Of a DNA stretch of 53,204 nucleotides, positions 15,728 through 23,270 are shown piece by piece (the first letter of the stretch is position 1; each line of letters opens with the position of its first letter). Origin of the DNA: Anaerolineae bacterium (lineage in GTDB: Bacteria; Chloroflexota; Anaerolineae; JAADDB01). The notes below the pieces were generated by a model, which saw nothing but the letters and a program-made list of their open reading frames with translations, was not told where the DNA came from and made no database searches. A program made the translations under genes and the position numbers. The stretch is taken from contig WFQU01000098.1 in assembly GCA_015486845.1 (NCBI GenBank), forward strand, positions 1 to 53,204, written 5' to 3'.

Positions 15728-16537
15728 TCACTTCTTTTTGTGTTGCCTCAACGTGCGAGAAACGATATCGTCCTCATCATCGTCCATGTAATCATCCCAG
15801 CGCTTTTTACGGCGTTTACGCTCTTTTAAGCGCAAAGTGCGCTGTGCCTTTTCCATGGCAAACTCAAAAGGCGTAGGCAATGATTCTTCTTTCCATGTTT
15901 CTTCCGCATTCGAAGCTGCCTTTTCTTTTTTACGACTGGAGCGAGGCCCTCGCTCAGATTTCCGTTCCGGCTCCGACACAGCAACTGCCGATTCCGGCTC
16001 AGGACGCAACCCCTTCAATGTCAGATCAACTCGATTGCGCCATGGCTCAATCTTAAGCACTTTGACCTCTAAAGTCTCGCCAAGGGTAACGACATCTTCC
16101 GGCTTCTTGACGAATCCTTCACTCATCTCGCGAATATGCAAGAGTGCCTCTAAACTGCCAATACCGATACTGACGAATGCGCCATAAGGCACAATTCGAG
16201 TTACCGTACCCGTAATGACATCATTAACATGCAAATCACGGATCGTCTTGCTCCCCGGCCGGATCATGGTCAGGCTAATGCGGTTAGCCTCTTTATCCAA
16301 CTCCTTAATCCAGACCGTGACCTGTTCACCTTCTTTGATGGCATCCTCGACCTTACTAACCCGAAACGGCGCCAATTCCGAAATGTGCACTAGCCCGTCT
16401 GTGCCAACGCCAATATCCACAAACGCTCCAAAGTTCGTCACTTGGCGTACAGTACCCCGCAATTCCATGCCTTTCGCTAATTTCTTAACGACCCGCTTGC
16501 GAGGAATTACTTTGATTTCGACATCCTGCTCTGCCAC
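15728..16537 (-). CDS. Double S1-domain RNA-binding protein
   Basis: A protein of 269 residues from the GTG at 16537. The track's TTG start at 16582 lies almost at the predicted transcription start, whereas the GTG has AAGGAGG 11 bases upstream. Two S1 domains are clear: GTVRQVTNFGAFVDIGVGTD..HISEL, and then GTVTRIVPYGAFVSIGIGS..LLHIREM. A Ser/Glu/Lys-rich stretch and a very basic and then acidic tail follow (RKRRKKRWDDY, DDDEDD). It probably binds mRNA or the ribosome, like short S1-type proteins of Gram-positive bacteria. It is too short to be ribosomal protein S1. Confidence 0.85.
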   Translation of the reverse strand: MAEQDVEIKVIPRKRVVKKLAKGMELRGTVRQVTNFGAFVDIGVGTDGLVHISELAPFRVSKVEDAIKEGEQVTVWIKELDKEANRISLTMIRPGSKTIRDLHVNDVITGTVTRIVPYGAFVSIGIGSLEALLHIREMSEGFVKKPEDVVTLGETLEVKVLKIEPWRNRVDLTLKGLRPEPESAVAVSEPERKSERGPRSSRKKEKAASNAEETWKEESLPTPFEFAMEKAQRTLRLKERKRRKKRWDDYMDDDEDDIVSRTLRQHKKK

Positions 16538-16591
16538 GATAACAATTTCCTCCTTAAACTCCTCCTCCGTATAGACGGCCAACAGCTAAAC

Positions 16592-16619
16592 ATTATATAC
16601 TTACCTTTTTTCCTGTCAA
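16592..16619 (-). promoter_or_regulatory. Promoter of the S1-domain gene
   Basis: On the minus strand TTGACA and TATAAT, both perfect consensus hexamers, are separated by 16 bases. Transcription should start near 16585, about 48 bases before the GTG start codon. Confidence 0.8.
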
Positions 16620-16680
16620 AAGTATCGCCTTTCGATTCAGCAATTCCAAATTTAACGCGGAGTGCAGAAACAGATTTAAG

Positions 16681-16835
16681 TAGGACTTACGCAGTTGAAC
16701 GTCAAAGCCCACAAACTGTCATCGCGAGGCGGTCGAAGCGTGCCAAAGCGAACCCCCATACCGCCTTGGAGATTGCTTCGCCCCCCCCTACGGGGCTCGC
16801 AATGACAGTTGCCTGGCTGAACTGCGTAACTCCTA
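16681..16835. mobile_element. MITE, 155 bp, with terminal inverted repeats and 4-bp target duplication
   Basis: The ends TAGGACTTACGCAGTT and AACTGCGTAACTCCTA are imperfect inverted repeats of about 16-20 bp. The element is flanked by TAAG on both sides (16677-16680 and 16836-16839). An inner inverted repeat (ACTGTCATCGCGAG / CTCGCAATGACAGT) makes nearly the whole element one hairpin. No ORF is present, so it must be moved by a transposase encoded elsewhere. Confidence 0.8.
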
Positions 16836-17056
16836 TAAGAATGAAATGGCCGGAAATTACACCTACATCTACCAAGCCTCCCTTTGGCAGCCAAAAAATA
16901 GTTCACTTTAGCAAACTTAGGAGCCCGTAGCGGTAACTTATAATCACACAGCGTGAGAATTTCTTACGCTTTCTTCAGCCTATGTCGCCACTGTACAAGT
17001 ACAAAGACAAAGTCAGAGCCGTTGGATTGATACATTTCAAATCGCGACTGTTTCAT

Positions 17057-17085
17057 TTGCCAAGTTTATGCTTCTATGCGATAAT
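17057..17085 (+). promoter_or_regulatory. Probable promoter of the NTPase-ECF unit
   Basis: TTGCCA and GATAAT are separated by exactly 17 bases. Transcription would start near 17092 and give a leader of about 266 bases containing the riboswitch-like element and terminator. Confidence 0.5.
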
Positions 17086-17161
17086 TTTCGTGTTCACACA
17101 AAAGGGGATAATGAGCCAGCTTATCCCGATATAGTTACAAAAAACGAATATTAGAACGACT

Positions 17162-17295
17162 CCGAGCTTGTCCGCCTAAGGGCGTAATATCTATGGCTGG
17201 CAAGCCGCACCCGGCCAAGCGCCGGGGGTGCCAAACCTGGCATCACAGGTCAACAAGGAAACGCGTTGGCCCCCCGAATTTGGAAAGGAGCTCGG
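17162..17295 (+). promoter_or_regulatory. Structured leader, candidate molybdenum-cofactor (Moco) riboswitch
   Basis: The closing stem CCGAGCT (17162-17168) / AGCTCGG (17289-17295) encloses several hairpins: CGCC-TAAG-GGCG, GCACCCGGC/GCCGG..GGGTGC, ACCTG/CAGGT, and GGTCAAC-(10)-GTTGGCC. The end GTTGGCCCCCCGAATTTGGAAAGGAG has the same 7-10-7 stem layout and the same TGGAAAGG segment as the E. coli moaA leader that I remember. The 5' half aligns less well. An intrinsic terminator follows 30 bases later, the arrangement of a transcription-attenuating riboswitch. The structured-leader claim is strong; the Moco assignment is moderate. Confidence 0.5.
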
Positions 17296-17325
17296 TCAAT
17301 GCGCCAGATGGTGCAATTTGCCCAG

Positions 17326-17356
17326 CCGTCCTTTGCCGGAAAAAGGACGGTTTTTT
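17326..17356 (+). terminator. Leader terminator overlapping the SD of the NTPase gene
   Basis: CCGTCCTTT (17326-17334) pairs with AAAGGACGG (17342-17350), followed by six T and then the GTG start at 17358. The 3' arm contains AAGGA, the only SD-like sequence for that start. The hairpin could therefore block both elongation and translation. Confidence 0.85.
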
Positions 17357-17357
17357 C

Positions 17358-17924
17358 GTGGACATAGAACCTTCCGGCCAAATTGTAATGGTGACCGGCA
17401 GCATCAATGCCGGCAAAACGACATTCTGTCAATACGCTGTGCACACGGCCAGAAAAACGGGAATCCGCGTAGCAGGACTTCTTTCGCGTGGCGTTTGGTC
17501 ACAAGGACAAAAAGTCGGCGTCACGATAGAAAACCTCAGCACTGGTGTGCGCTGGCCATTTGCGCACAGCCAACAGACTTTTCCCGGCCCCTCATTCGGA
17601 CGTTTCTCCTTTTCCCAACAAACGATTGATCAGGCTAACAACTATTTAAACGACCTCCGTACTATCATCATCGACCTACTCATTATCGATGAGATCGGCC
17701 CGCTGGAATGCACGCAAGGGGAAGGACTACAAGCGGTGTGGCCGCTCCTGGCCGGAGGGCAATACCGAACAGCGATCATCACAGTACGACCGCGGCTTAT
17801 TCCAGTCTTGCAAGAACGTTGCGGTACAGCCATCAAAGGCGTACTATCAGCCGAAAACAGTACCCAACAACAATTATGGGATGACTATCTACGATTAACC
17901 AGTTTTCAGGGGCGTGATGCATGA
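17358..17924 (+). CDS. Nucleoside-triphosphatase, THEP1 family (NTPase_1)
   Basis: A protein of 188 residues from GTG 17358. The track's start at 17193 would translate the leader structure, so it is rejected. Walker A GSINAGKTT is at about residues 14-22 and Walker B LLIIDEIGPLEC in the middle, with the DEIGPLE motif characteristic of THEP1 NTPases. Members hydrolyse NTPs in vitro, but their cellular role is unsettled. It is first in a unit with a complete ECF transporter and overlaps the ATPase gene by ATGA. That coupling suggests it acts in uptake or first use of the transported compound. Confidence 0.88.
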   Translation: MDIEPSGQIVMVTGSINAGKTTFCQYAVHTARKTGIRVAGLLSRGVWSQGQKVGVTIENLSTGVRWPFAHSQQTFPGPSFGRFSFSQQTIDQANNYLNDLRTIIIDLLIIDEIGPLECTQGEGLQAVWPLLAGGQYRTAIITVRPRLIPVLQERCGTAIKGVLSAENSTQQQLWDDYLRLTSFQGRDA

Positions 17925-19501
17925 TTGTCGCCGAAAAAATGTCCTTCTCCTACGGAAAGCACGAGGTGTTACACGACATTTCATTACAAATCGCCGACGG
18001 TGCGTTTGTGTTAATCAGCGGTCCTTCCGGCAGCGGCAAGAGCACTTTAGCACGAACTTTCAACGGCTTGGCTTTCCAGACACAGCGGGGCGGAAAGATG
18101 ACCGGCGCACTACACGTGGACGGATTAAATGTGCGCCAGCAAGAAATCAGTGCGTTGGCAACACGCGTGGGCATGATTTTCCAAATCCCGGCCACCCAGC
18201 TTTTCAATCTGCGCGTCGAGGAAGAGATCGCCTTCGGGCCACACAACTTAGGTTGGAATGAGACAAAAATCCAACGGCAGGTGGGCTGGGCCATGGAAGC
18301 AGTCGGTATAACCCACCTCCGCCAAAGAGAAGTGCGTACGCTATCGGGTGGCGAAAAGCAACGCTTAGCCATCGCCAGCGTTTTGTCCATGGGTCCCCGC
18401 CATTTAGTGTTGGACGAACCAACGGCTGCGTTAGATATTCCCGGCACCCAACAAGTGTTGTCTACACTAACGGATTTGAACCAGAAAGAAGGACGCACTA
18501 TCGTCATCATCGAGCACCGCTTAGGCGAAGTAGCCCCTCACGCCAAATGGGCCATTTTGCTGCAAAATGGCCATGTCGCGGCGCAAGGTGAAACAGACTC
18601 CTTGCTCGGCAATCGAACTTTACGCCGGCAGTTAGGATTGCGCCGGCTCACCGACGAGCCGCAACACAATTGGCAAGAACTGTTAGTGCCGACTGAGCCG
18701 CCCAACACCAATCCATTGATCTCGTGCCACCACGTCACTGGTGGCTACCAAAAAGGGCAACCAATCATCAAAGACGTGAGTTTTCAATTGCACCAAGGAG
18801 AATTCGTTGCCTTAGTGGGCAACAACGGTAGCGGCAAGAGTACCATCGCACGCTATTTAGCGGGTTCGCTGCGTCCCTGGACAGGAGAAATCGAATTCGC
18901 CTGGGGTCCAAAACACGCCCGAGAGGGAGGGCAGGTGGCACTGCTCATGCAAAATCCTTTGCAGCAACTTTTTTGTGAACGGGTAGACGAAGAAGTGCGT
19001 TTCGGCCCCCAAAATTTCCGTCAATTGGACGAAACCCTGGTTCAGCGCGTGCTGGAAATTTTAGATTTGACGGCACTTACCCGACGGCCACTCTTTGCGC
19101 TAAGTCGCGGGCAACAACAACGGGTCGCGTTGGCATCGCTCTTAACACTTTCGCCGCGTTTACTTATCTTAGATGAACCGACCATGGGACAAGATTGGGG
19201 TCATTTGAGCCGTTTTATGGGCTATTTACAAACGCTCAATGCTCAAGGATTGACCATCTTGCTCATCACACACGATTACAAATTAGTGCATCGCTATGCG
19301 CATCGCGTCCTGCTCTTAGATCAGGGTCGGATCATACTCGAAGGCAAGCCGCAAATTGCGGTGCAAAAAACGGCTGAAAACGCCCCCTATCCCCCAACCT
19401 TGGGGGGAACGCACCCCCCAGAATTGGAGGCCGGGGATAACAACTCGGCCCAGCGACTAAAAGTCACGGCAACACCTGCAAAATCGCCCTACGGCAATTA
19501 G
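17921..19501 (+). CDS. Energy-coupling factor transporter, fused double ATPase (EcfA-EcfA')
   Basis: A 526-residue fusion of two ECF-type ABC ATPases (CbiO/YkoD-like) that powers vitamin or metal uptake. Domain 1 has GPSGSGKST (34-42), TLSGGEKQR (about 140) and LVLDEPTAA. Domain 2 starts near 265 with GNNGSGKST (about 305), then LSRGQQQR (about 394) and LLILDEPTM. ATG overlaps the NTPase stop (ATGA). The last 40 or so codons, after VQKTAEN, are encoded by two adjacent dispersed repeats (19384-19440 and 19452-19556), and the TAG stop is inside the second. The conserved ATPase ends before them, so function need not be affected. Confidence 0.93.
   Translation: MIVAEKMSFSYGKHEVLHDISLQIADGAFVLISGPSGSGKSTLARTFNGLAFQTQRGGKMTGALHVDGLNVRQQEISALATRVGMIFQIPATQLFNLRVEEEIAFGPHNLGWNETKIQRQVGWAMEAVGITHLRQREVRTLSGGEKQRLAIASVLSMGPRHLVLDEPTAALDIPGTQQVLSTLTDLNQKEGRTIVIIEHRLGEVAPHAKWAILLQNGHVAAQGETDSLLGNRTLRRQLGLRRLTDEPQHNWQELLVPTEPPNTNPLISCHHVTGGYQKGQPIIKDVSFQLHQGEFVALVGNNGSGKSTIARYLAGSLRPWTGEIEFAWGPKHAREGGQVALLMQNPLQQLFCERVDEEVRFGPQNFRQLDETLVQRVLEILDLTALTRRPLFALSRGQQQRVALASLLTLSPRLLILDEPTMGQDWGHLSRFMGYLQTLNAQGLTILLITHDYKLVHRYAHRVLLLDQGRIILEGKPQIAVQKTAENAPYPPTLGGTHPPELEAGDNNSAQRLKVTATPAKSPYGN
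19384..19440 (+). repeat. GC-rich hairpin repeat inside the end of the ECF ATPase ORF
   Basis: CCCCCAACCTTGGGGG-type and CCCCCCAGAATTGGAGGCCGGGG sequence is similar to the reverse complement of 15452-15512. It is translated as a Pro-rich stretch. Confidence 0.6.
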
Positions 19502-19556
19502 CATGCACAACCTGCGCAGGCAGGTTTCGCAGTTGTGGCAGCGATTTCTAATCGCC
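19452..19556 (+). repeat. Four-hairpin repeat, copy 3, overlapping the ECF ATPase stop
   Basis: Same order of hairpins as at 9531-9633, with some decay in the first two (AGTCAC, GGCAAT). The mutated second hairpin supplies the TAG that ends the ATPase ORF at 19501. Confidence 0.85.
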
Positions 19557-19600
19557 GGGCGAAGCAGACTGTGCGCATCAGCGTTCTATTTTTCGGAGAA

Positions 19601-19635
19601 GAGGGTAGCCGAGGGCAATGCCCTCGGCTACCCTC
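19601..19635. repeat. Perfect 17-bp inverted repeat (GAGGGTAGCCGAGGGCA)
   Basis: The hairpin has a one-base loop. A near copy is at 34058-34092. Both are flanked by TTTTCGGAG on one side and AGAGAAGTTTATTTTCA on the other, so they belong to one larger repeat. Confidence 0.8.
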
Positions 19636-19689
19636 CAGAGAAGTTTATTTTCACATGGGCCTGTGGCCTGCCTGTGCGAGCATGCAGAC

Positions 19690-19778
19690 AGGCGCACCAC
19701 AGCGGATGAAAATGAAGATCAGCGTGCATCAGCGTTAATCAGCGTTCTATTTTCAGAGCATTCTATTTTCAAGGGAGG
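19690..19778 (+). repeat. Intergenic repeat ending in an SD, in front of the ECF S component
   Basis: The phrases ATCAGCGTGCATCAGCGTT and TATTTTCAAGGGAGG are present. The AAGGGAGG end is the SD of the ATG at 19786. The same arrangement is seen before the genes starting at 208, 47601 and 53056. Confidence 0.75.
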
Positions 19779-19785
19779 CAGTAAA

Positions 19786-20400
19786 ATGGCAAAGAAAGGT
19801 TTTTCAGTTCGAGAGTTGGTCTACATCGGCTTGTTTGGAGCGCTTTGGGGCGCGTTGGAAATGACTTTGGGGGCGACATTGCACAATATCAAGTTCCCAT
19901 TCACCGGCCTGGTCATGGGCGGCTTGGGCATGGCAGTGTTACTAACCGGTTATTACTTCGTGCCTAAGCGCGGTGCGTTGCTATCTATCGGCCTCGTCAC
20001 TCTCATTCTGAAAGGATTCAGCATAGGCGGCGTGGTGCTCAATCCAATGATCGCGATTTTCATGGAAAGCTTGCTGGCTGAGATTGGGTTGGTTATAGCC
20101 GGCAGCAAGCTACCAGGCTATCTGATGGCCGGCGGTCTGGGAGCAAGCTGGAACGTCATTCACCCCTTTTTCACGCAAGGTGTGTTGGCCGGCCAAGGAT
20201 GGTACGCCATTCTACAGCGCACGGTCAGTCGGGGCGCTAGAATGTTGGGACTTTCCCCTAACGCCGTCATCGCAGTCATGATTGCCTTGGTTGCCGTGTA
20301 TTTCATCGCCGGCGCTTTGGGCGGACTGGTAGGTTGGACGGTCAGCCGGACCGCGGCCCGGCGGCTAAACAGTTTCGACGAAGCAGAAGCATCATCTTGA
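19786..20400 (+). CDS. ECF transporter substrate-binding membrane protein (S component)
   Basis: A 204-residue membrane protein with about six hydrophobic segments. Helix 1 has the ECF S-component pattern (LVYIGLFGALWGALE), with small residues that would pack against the T component. ATG 19786 is selected by AAGGGAGG 7 bases upstream; the track's extra 56 codons are translated repeat. It lies between the ATPase and T-component genes of one ECF system and is coupled to the latter. I cannot match it to a vitamin-specific S family. The upstream leader suggests a compound linked to molybdenum or tungsten cofactor, but this is inference. Confidence 0.82.
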   Translation: MAKKGFSVRELVYIGLFGALWGALEMTLGATLHNIKFPFTGLVMGGLGMAVLLTGYYFVPKRGALLSIGLVTLILKGFSIGGVVLNPMIAIFMESLLAEIGLVIAGSKLPGYLMAGGLGASWNVIHPFFTQGVLAGQGWYAILQRTVSRGARMLGLSPNAVIAVMIALVAVYFIAGALGGLVGWTVSRTAARRLNSFDEAEASS

Positions 20401-21128
20401 TGAAAGGATCAACAAGCATCCAAGTGGATGCGCCACCTCGCCGGCGCATCCACTTGGGCACACGCGGCTATTTAACGTACTTCCTATTCACACTTTTCGT
20501 CAGCGTGCTGGCGCGGGGTAGCCGTTTGTTCATAGCCATCGGCGTTATTGTTGGATTGACGCTGCTCATTGCGCCCAGTGCGCTGCGCTTACTGCGAGAT
20601 TGGCGCTTCTGGTTATTCCCGCTTATTCTCATCGCCAGCAATCTCTGGATCTTGCCGGCCGATGCCTATTTCCATGGCATCCCTTACGCCCAAGCCGGCG
20701 TGAATCAAGGGCTGCAAATGTCGTTACGCAGCATCGGCATTATCCTGGGCATGCAAGGACTAAGTCGGAGCATCTCCATCAGCGAGATGGCCGCGCTGCT
20801 GGAACGGGTTAGCCGGCCCGGATTAGGGTTCGCTCTCGGTGTAGCCATCAATATGCTGCCACTGCTGCAAGAAAACGCACACAACAGCTTTCAGGCACTA
20901 AAAATGCGCGGCGGCCTGCGCCACCGCAGACTGCAATCGTTGCGCCTACTTTTCATCAGCGTGTTAGTCAGCACCTTGCGAGATGCTGAAGATATTGTCG
21001 CCGCCGCCCAGGCACGCGCCTTTCGCCCCGACCAGGCCCAACGGCAAGCATTAATAACTAGTGACCAAGACAAACCCCTGGCTATTGGCCTCATCTTGTT
21101 AACGGCCTTGCTAATCTGGCCTCTCTAA
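20400..21128 (+). CDS. ecfT: ECF transporter transmembrane protein (T component, EcfT/CbiQ family)
   Basis: A 242-residue scaffold membrane protein of the ECF system. The start ATG at 20400 shares its A with the preceding TGA stop (TGATG). Four to five membrane helices are visible. The two cytoplasmic coupling motifs near LKMRGGLRHRR and AAQARAFRPD correspond to the EcfT segments that contact the ATPases. It completes a full ATPase-S-T set in one operon (17358-21128), so this is a dedicated group I-type ECF transporter. Confidence 0.88.
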   Translation: MKGSTSIQVDAPPRRRIHLGTRGYLTYFLFTLFVSVLARGSRLFIAIGVIVGLTLLIAPSALRLLRDWRFWLFPLILIASNLWILPADAYFHGIPYAQAGVNQGLQMSLRSIGIILGMQGLSRSISISEMAALLERVSRPGLGFALGVAINMLPLLQENAHNSFQALKMRGGLRHRRLQSLRLLFISVLVSTLRDAEDIVAAAQARAFRPDQAQRQALITSDQDKPLAIGLILLTALLIWPL

Positions 21129-21185
21129 CGCCGTTGCACTAAGTCGCCTCTCGCTGCACCATTCTACCTGTTCGTTGATAAAGCA

Positions 21186-22133
21186 TTAAAAACTGCGACC
21201 GTGACTCCAATAGAGGGCCAGTGCGCCAACAGCCGCCGCATCGATGACCAACGCGAACAAAGGACCTAAACAAGGCACACCGCGGGCAACCAGTACCAAC
21301 AAGAAAACGCCCAACGCCGCAGCTAAAGCTGAGCGGTGGGGCTCGTCAATAGACAGGCCTAAGTTAGAGAAGAACAAATCGCCGAGCAGTGCACCAATGG
21401 CAGCCCATCCGACTAGCCCGGCCACGAACAGCAAAAGAATAATCAGTATGCCTAGCAAAGAAAGACAAATCGTGACAATCGTGATCGCGGCCAGCAAAGC
21501 CAGCAATACCAGCAAAATCAGGCCAACCACAAAAGCTAAAACACTCTCACGCCGCAGAACGTCAGCCGTCCCGGCAACACCTTGCGGCCAAATTACCGTG
21601 ACGAACCACGCCAGCGCAGCCGCGACCAAGGCCGTCAAAACAGTCTTGAACGCCCACCAGATTAGCCCCAATAGCGAGCCACCAAATCCAAAAACGCCAA
21701 AATCCGCCCGTCCGAAGTCATCGAAAGGAAACAGGTGCCACGTCGTGTGAAAGCCGCCCCGGTTGACATGTCCACCGATCCGAGCCATTGGCGCTCGCTG
21801 CAAATCACCGCCACGGACCGTGACATTGCCGCCTACATCGGCCTGGTCGCCCAAGTAAAGATTTCCCCCAACAACAATTAAGTTGCCATCGATACGCCCG
21901 TCGATCCGGGCGTCGCCACCGGTAACCGTCACATTGCCGGCCACGGTACTCCCAGCGGCTGTGCTCAGGTCACCGCCCACTACAATCAAATCCGTACTTA
22001 CACGCTCACCAGCAGCCAAAGAAAAATCGTGCCCCACAATCACCTGATTGGGCAAAACCGCATTAGCCTGCGCTGACAAAGGTAGCAGTAACAAAAGCAA
22101 CAACGGCCCTATCAATCGCCAGCGTTTCATCAT
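21186..22133 (-). CDS. Bactofilin-like polymer-forming membrane protein
   Basis: A protein of 315 residues from ATG 22133, which has AGGGGGT upstream; the track adds 40 non-coding codons. A signal peptide precedes a repetitive beta-helix-like region (about 30-130) with units such as LIVVGGDL, VTVTGGDA and LIVVGGNL, as in bactofilin/polymer-forming cytoskeletal proteins. A second hydrophobic half with about five membrane helices follows. This architecture (extracytoplasmic bactofilin-like repeats plus a membrane domain) is common as an uncharacterised envelope protein. Function unknown. Convergent with ecfT. Confidence 0.72.
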   Translation of the reverse strand: MMKRWRLIGPLLLLLLLPLSAQANAVLPNQVIVGHDFSLAAGERVSTDLIVVGGDLSTAAGSTVAGNVTVTGGDARIDGRIDGNLIVVGGNLYLGDQADVGGNVTVRGGDLQRAPMARIGGHVNRGGFHTTWHLFPFDDFGRADFGVFGFGGSLLGLIWWAFKTVLTALVAAALAWFVTVIWPQGVAGTADVLRRESVLAFVVGLILLVLLALLAAITIVTICLSLLGILIILLLFVAGLVGWAAIGALLGDLFFSNLGLSIDEPHRSALAAALGVFLLVLVARGVPCLGPLFALVIDAAAVGALALYWSHGRSF

Positions 22134-22169
22134 TTTTGACCCCCTAATCTTAATATGCTCTCGGAATGG

Positions 22170-22198
22170 TTGACATTTCCCACCAACGCGGCTATAAC
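22170..22198 (+). promoter_or_regulatory. Promoter of the deoxynucleoside kinase genes
   Basis: TTGACA and TATAAC are separated by exactly 17 bases. The start would be near 22205, giving a leader of about 37 bases with SD AAAGGAG. Confidence 0.75.
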
Positions 22199-22241
22199 AA
22201 GCCGGTAACAGTTTCATTTTCCCGAAAGGAGCGCAAGAAAA

Positions 22242-23270
22242 ATGCACGATCAATTTTACATTGCCATCGAAGGTCCCATCGGTGTCGGCAAAACAACGTT
22301 AGCCCGGCTGCTCAGCCAAGCATTCAACAGCGAGTTGCTATTGGAAGTTTTCGAAGAGAATCCGTTTCTCAGCGACTTCTATGCCGACCGACAACGCTAT
22401 GCTTTCCAAACCCAGATTTTCTTCTTGCTCAGCCGATATAGCCAACAATATGGCCACGTACAACCTATTTTAGCACATTCTGCGTTAATAAGCGATTATC
22501 TTTTCGCGAAAGACAGGCTCTTCGCCCACTTGAATCTGCAAGGGGATGAAATCAATGTCTATGAACGGGTACACCAGGCTTTGAGCGCCAATATTCCAAC
22601 GCCGGATTTGGTGGTCTATTTGCGCGCCAGCAACGATACTTTGATGCACCGCATTGTTTCCCGGGATCGGCCTTACGAACGCAACATGGATCGGTCGTAT
22701 ATTGCCGCGCTAAGCCAGGCCTACGACAACTTTTTCCATGAGGATACCGGCCTGAACATATTGACGATTGACACAGACGAGATCGACATCGTTTCCCGAC
22801 TCGAGGACCGGGCCAACGTTATCGGCCGGGTACGTGCTGCTTTAGAGGAAGGTGCCACTCAAGCCTTGTTGCCCGGCCTGGAACAAATCGTTCCGGCCCC
22901 CGCCGGCAGCCACAGCCAAACCGATCACCGCCGCTTAGGCGATTTTCAGCGTTGGCACAAAGCGTTAGACCACGAAAAAGGATTCCACAACGATATTTAT
23001 ATGAACTTCATTGCCCTCAACGAAGAGATCGGCGAAGTGGCCAAACTTCTAAAACTCAGTTGGATGAAACAGATCACCCTGACGGAAAAGGGGATGCCTC
23101 TATCGCAAGCCGAACGACAAGCAATACGAGGACACCTGCCAGAACTGAAAGAAGAGTTAGCCGATGTTTTAGCGTTCGTGCTGAAAATCGCCAACGATTT
23201 GGACATCGATTTAGAAACCGCCTACATTGAGAAAATGACCCACAACTGGACGAGGATGTGGGAACCATGA
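22242..23270 (+). CDS. Deoxynucleoside kinase fused to a MazG-like pyrophosphohydrolase
   Basis: A 342-residue two-domain protein. Residues 1-205 are a deoxyadenosine/deoxyguanosine kinase-type dNK: P-loop GPIGVGKTT (11-19), the FEENPFLSDFY substrate segment (37-47) and lid RDRPYERNMD (141-150). After a linker, residues 233-342 are a MazG-like fold with EEIGE (261-265) and EELAD (304-308), the metal-binding EExxE and ExxD pair. The first half phosphorylates deoxynucleosides; the second would remove pyrophosphate from a (d)NTP. No frameshift or stop separates them. SD AAAGGAG. Overlaps the next kinase gene by ATGA. Confidence 0.88.
   Translation: MHDQFYIAIEGPIGVGKTTLARLLSQAFNSELLLEVFEENPFLSDFYADRQRYAFQTQIFFLLSRYSQQYGHVQPILAHSALISDYLFAKDRLFAHLNLQGDEINVYERVHQALSANIPTPDLVVYLRASNDTLMHRIVSRDRPYERNMDRSYIAALSQAYDNFFHEDTGLNILTIDTDEIDIVSRLEDRANVIGRVRAALEEGATQALLPGLEQIVPAPAGSHSQTDHRRLGDFQRWHKALDHEKGFHNDIYMNFIALNEEIGEVAKLLKLSWMKQITLTEKGMPLSQAERQAIRGHLPELKEELADVLAFVLKIANDLDIDLETAYIEKMTHNWTRMWEP

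Larger units (their letters stand above)
16538..17357. other. 820-base divergent regulatory region
   Basis: Contents in order: promoter of the S1 gene (minus), the MITE, a promoter toward the ECF unit, the structured leader and its terminator. The stretch 16840-17056 shows only a weak hairpin near 16951-16970 (AGCGTGAGAA..TTCTTACGCT). Confidence 0.65.

Noticed and set aside
17162-17295. TPP or cobalamin riboswitch
   Set aside because: The CTGAGA and TAATGCCAGCGTAGGGA motifs of TPP and the B12 box are missing; only a GGGGTGCC-like string resembles TPP.
17193-17357. Track's N-terminal 55 residues of the NTPase
   Set aside because: They would translate the structured leader and terminator; the GTG at 17358 fits the family start.
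19535-19738. 67-codon plus-strand ORF
   Set aside because: Made entirely of repeat sequence; its only interest is as part of the repeat mini-ORF family.
22141-22241. Possible frameshift joining the bactofilin-like gene to upstream codons
   Set aside because: The extra 40 codons lie beyond a good SD and start and overlap the divergent promoter.
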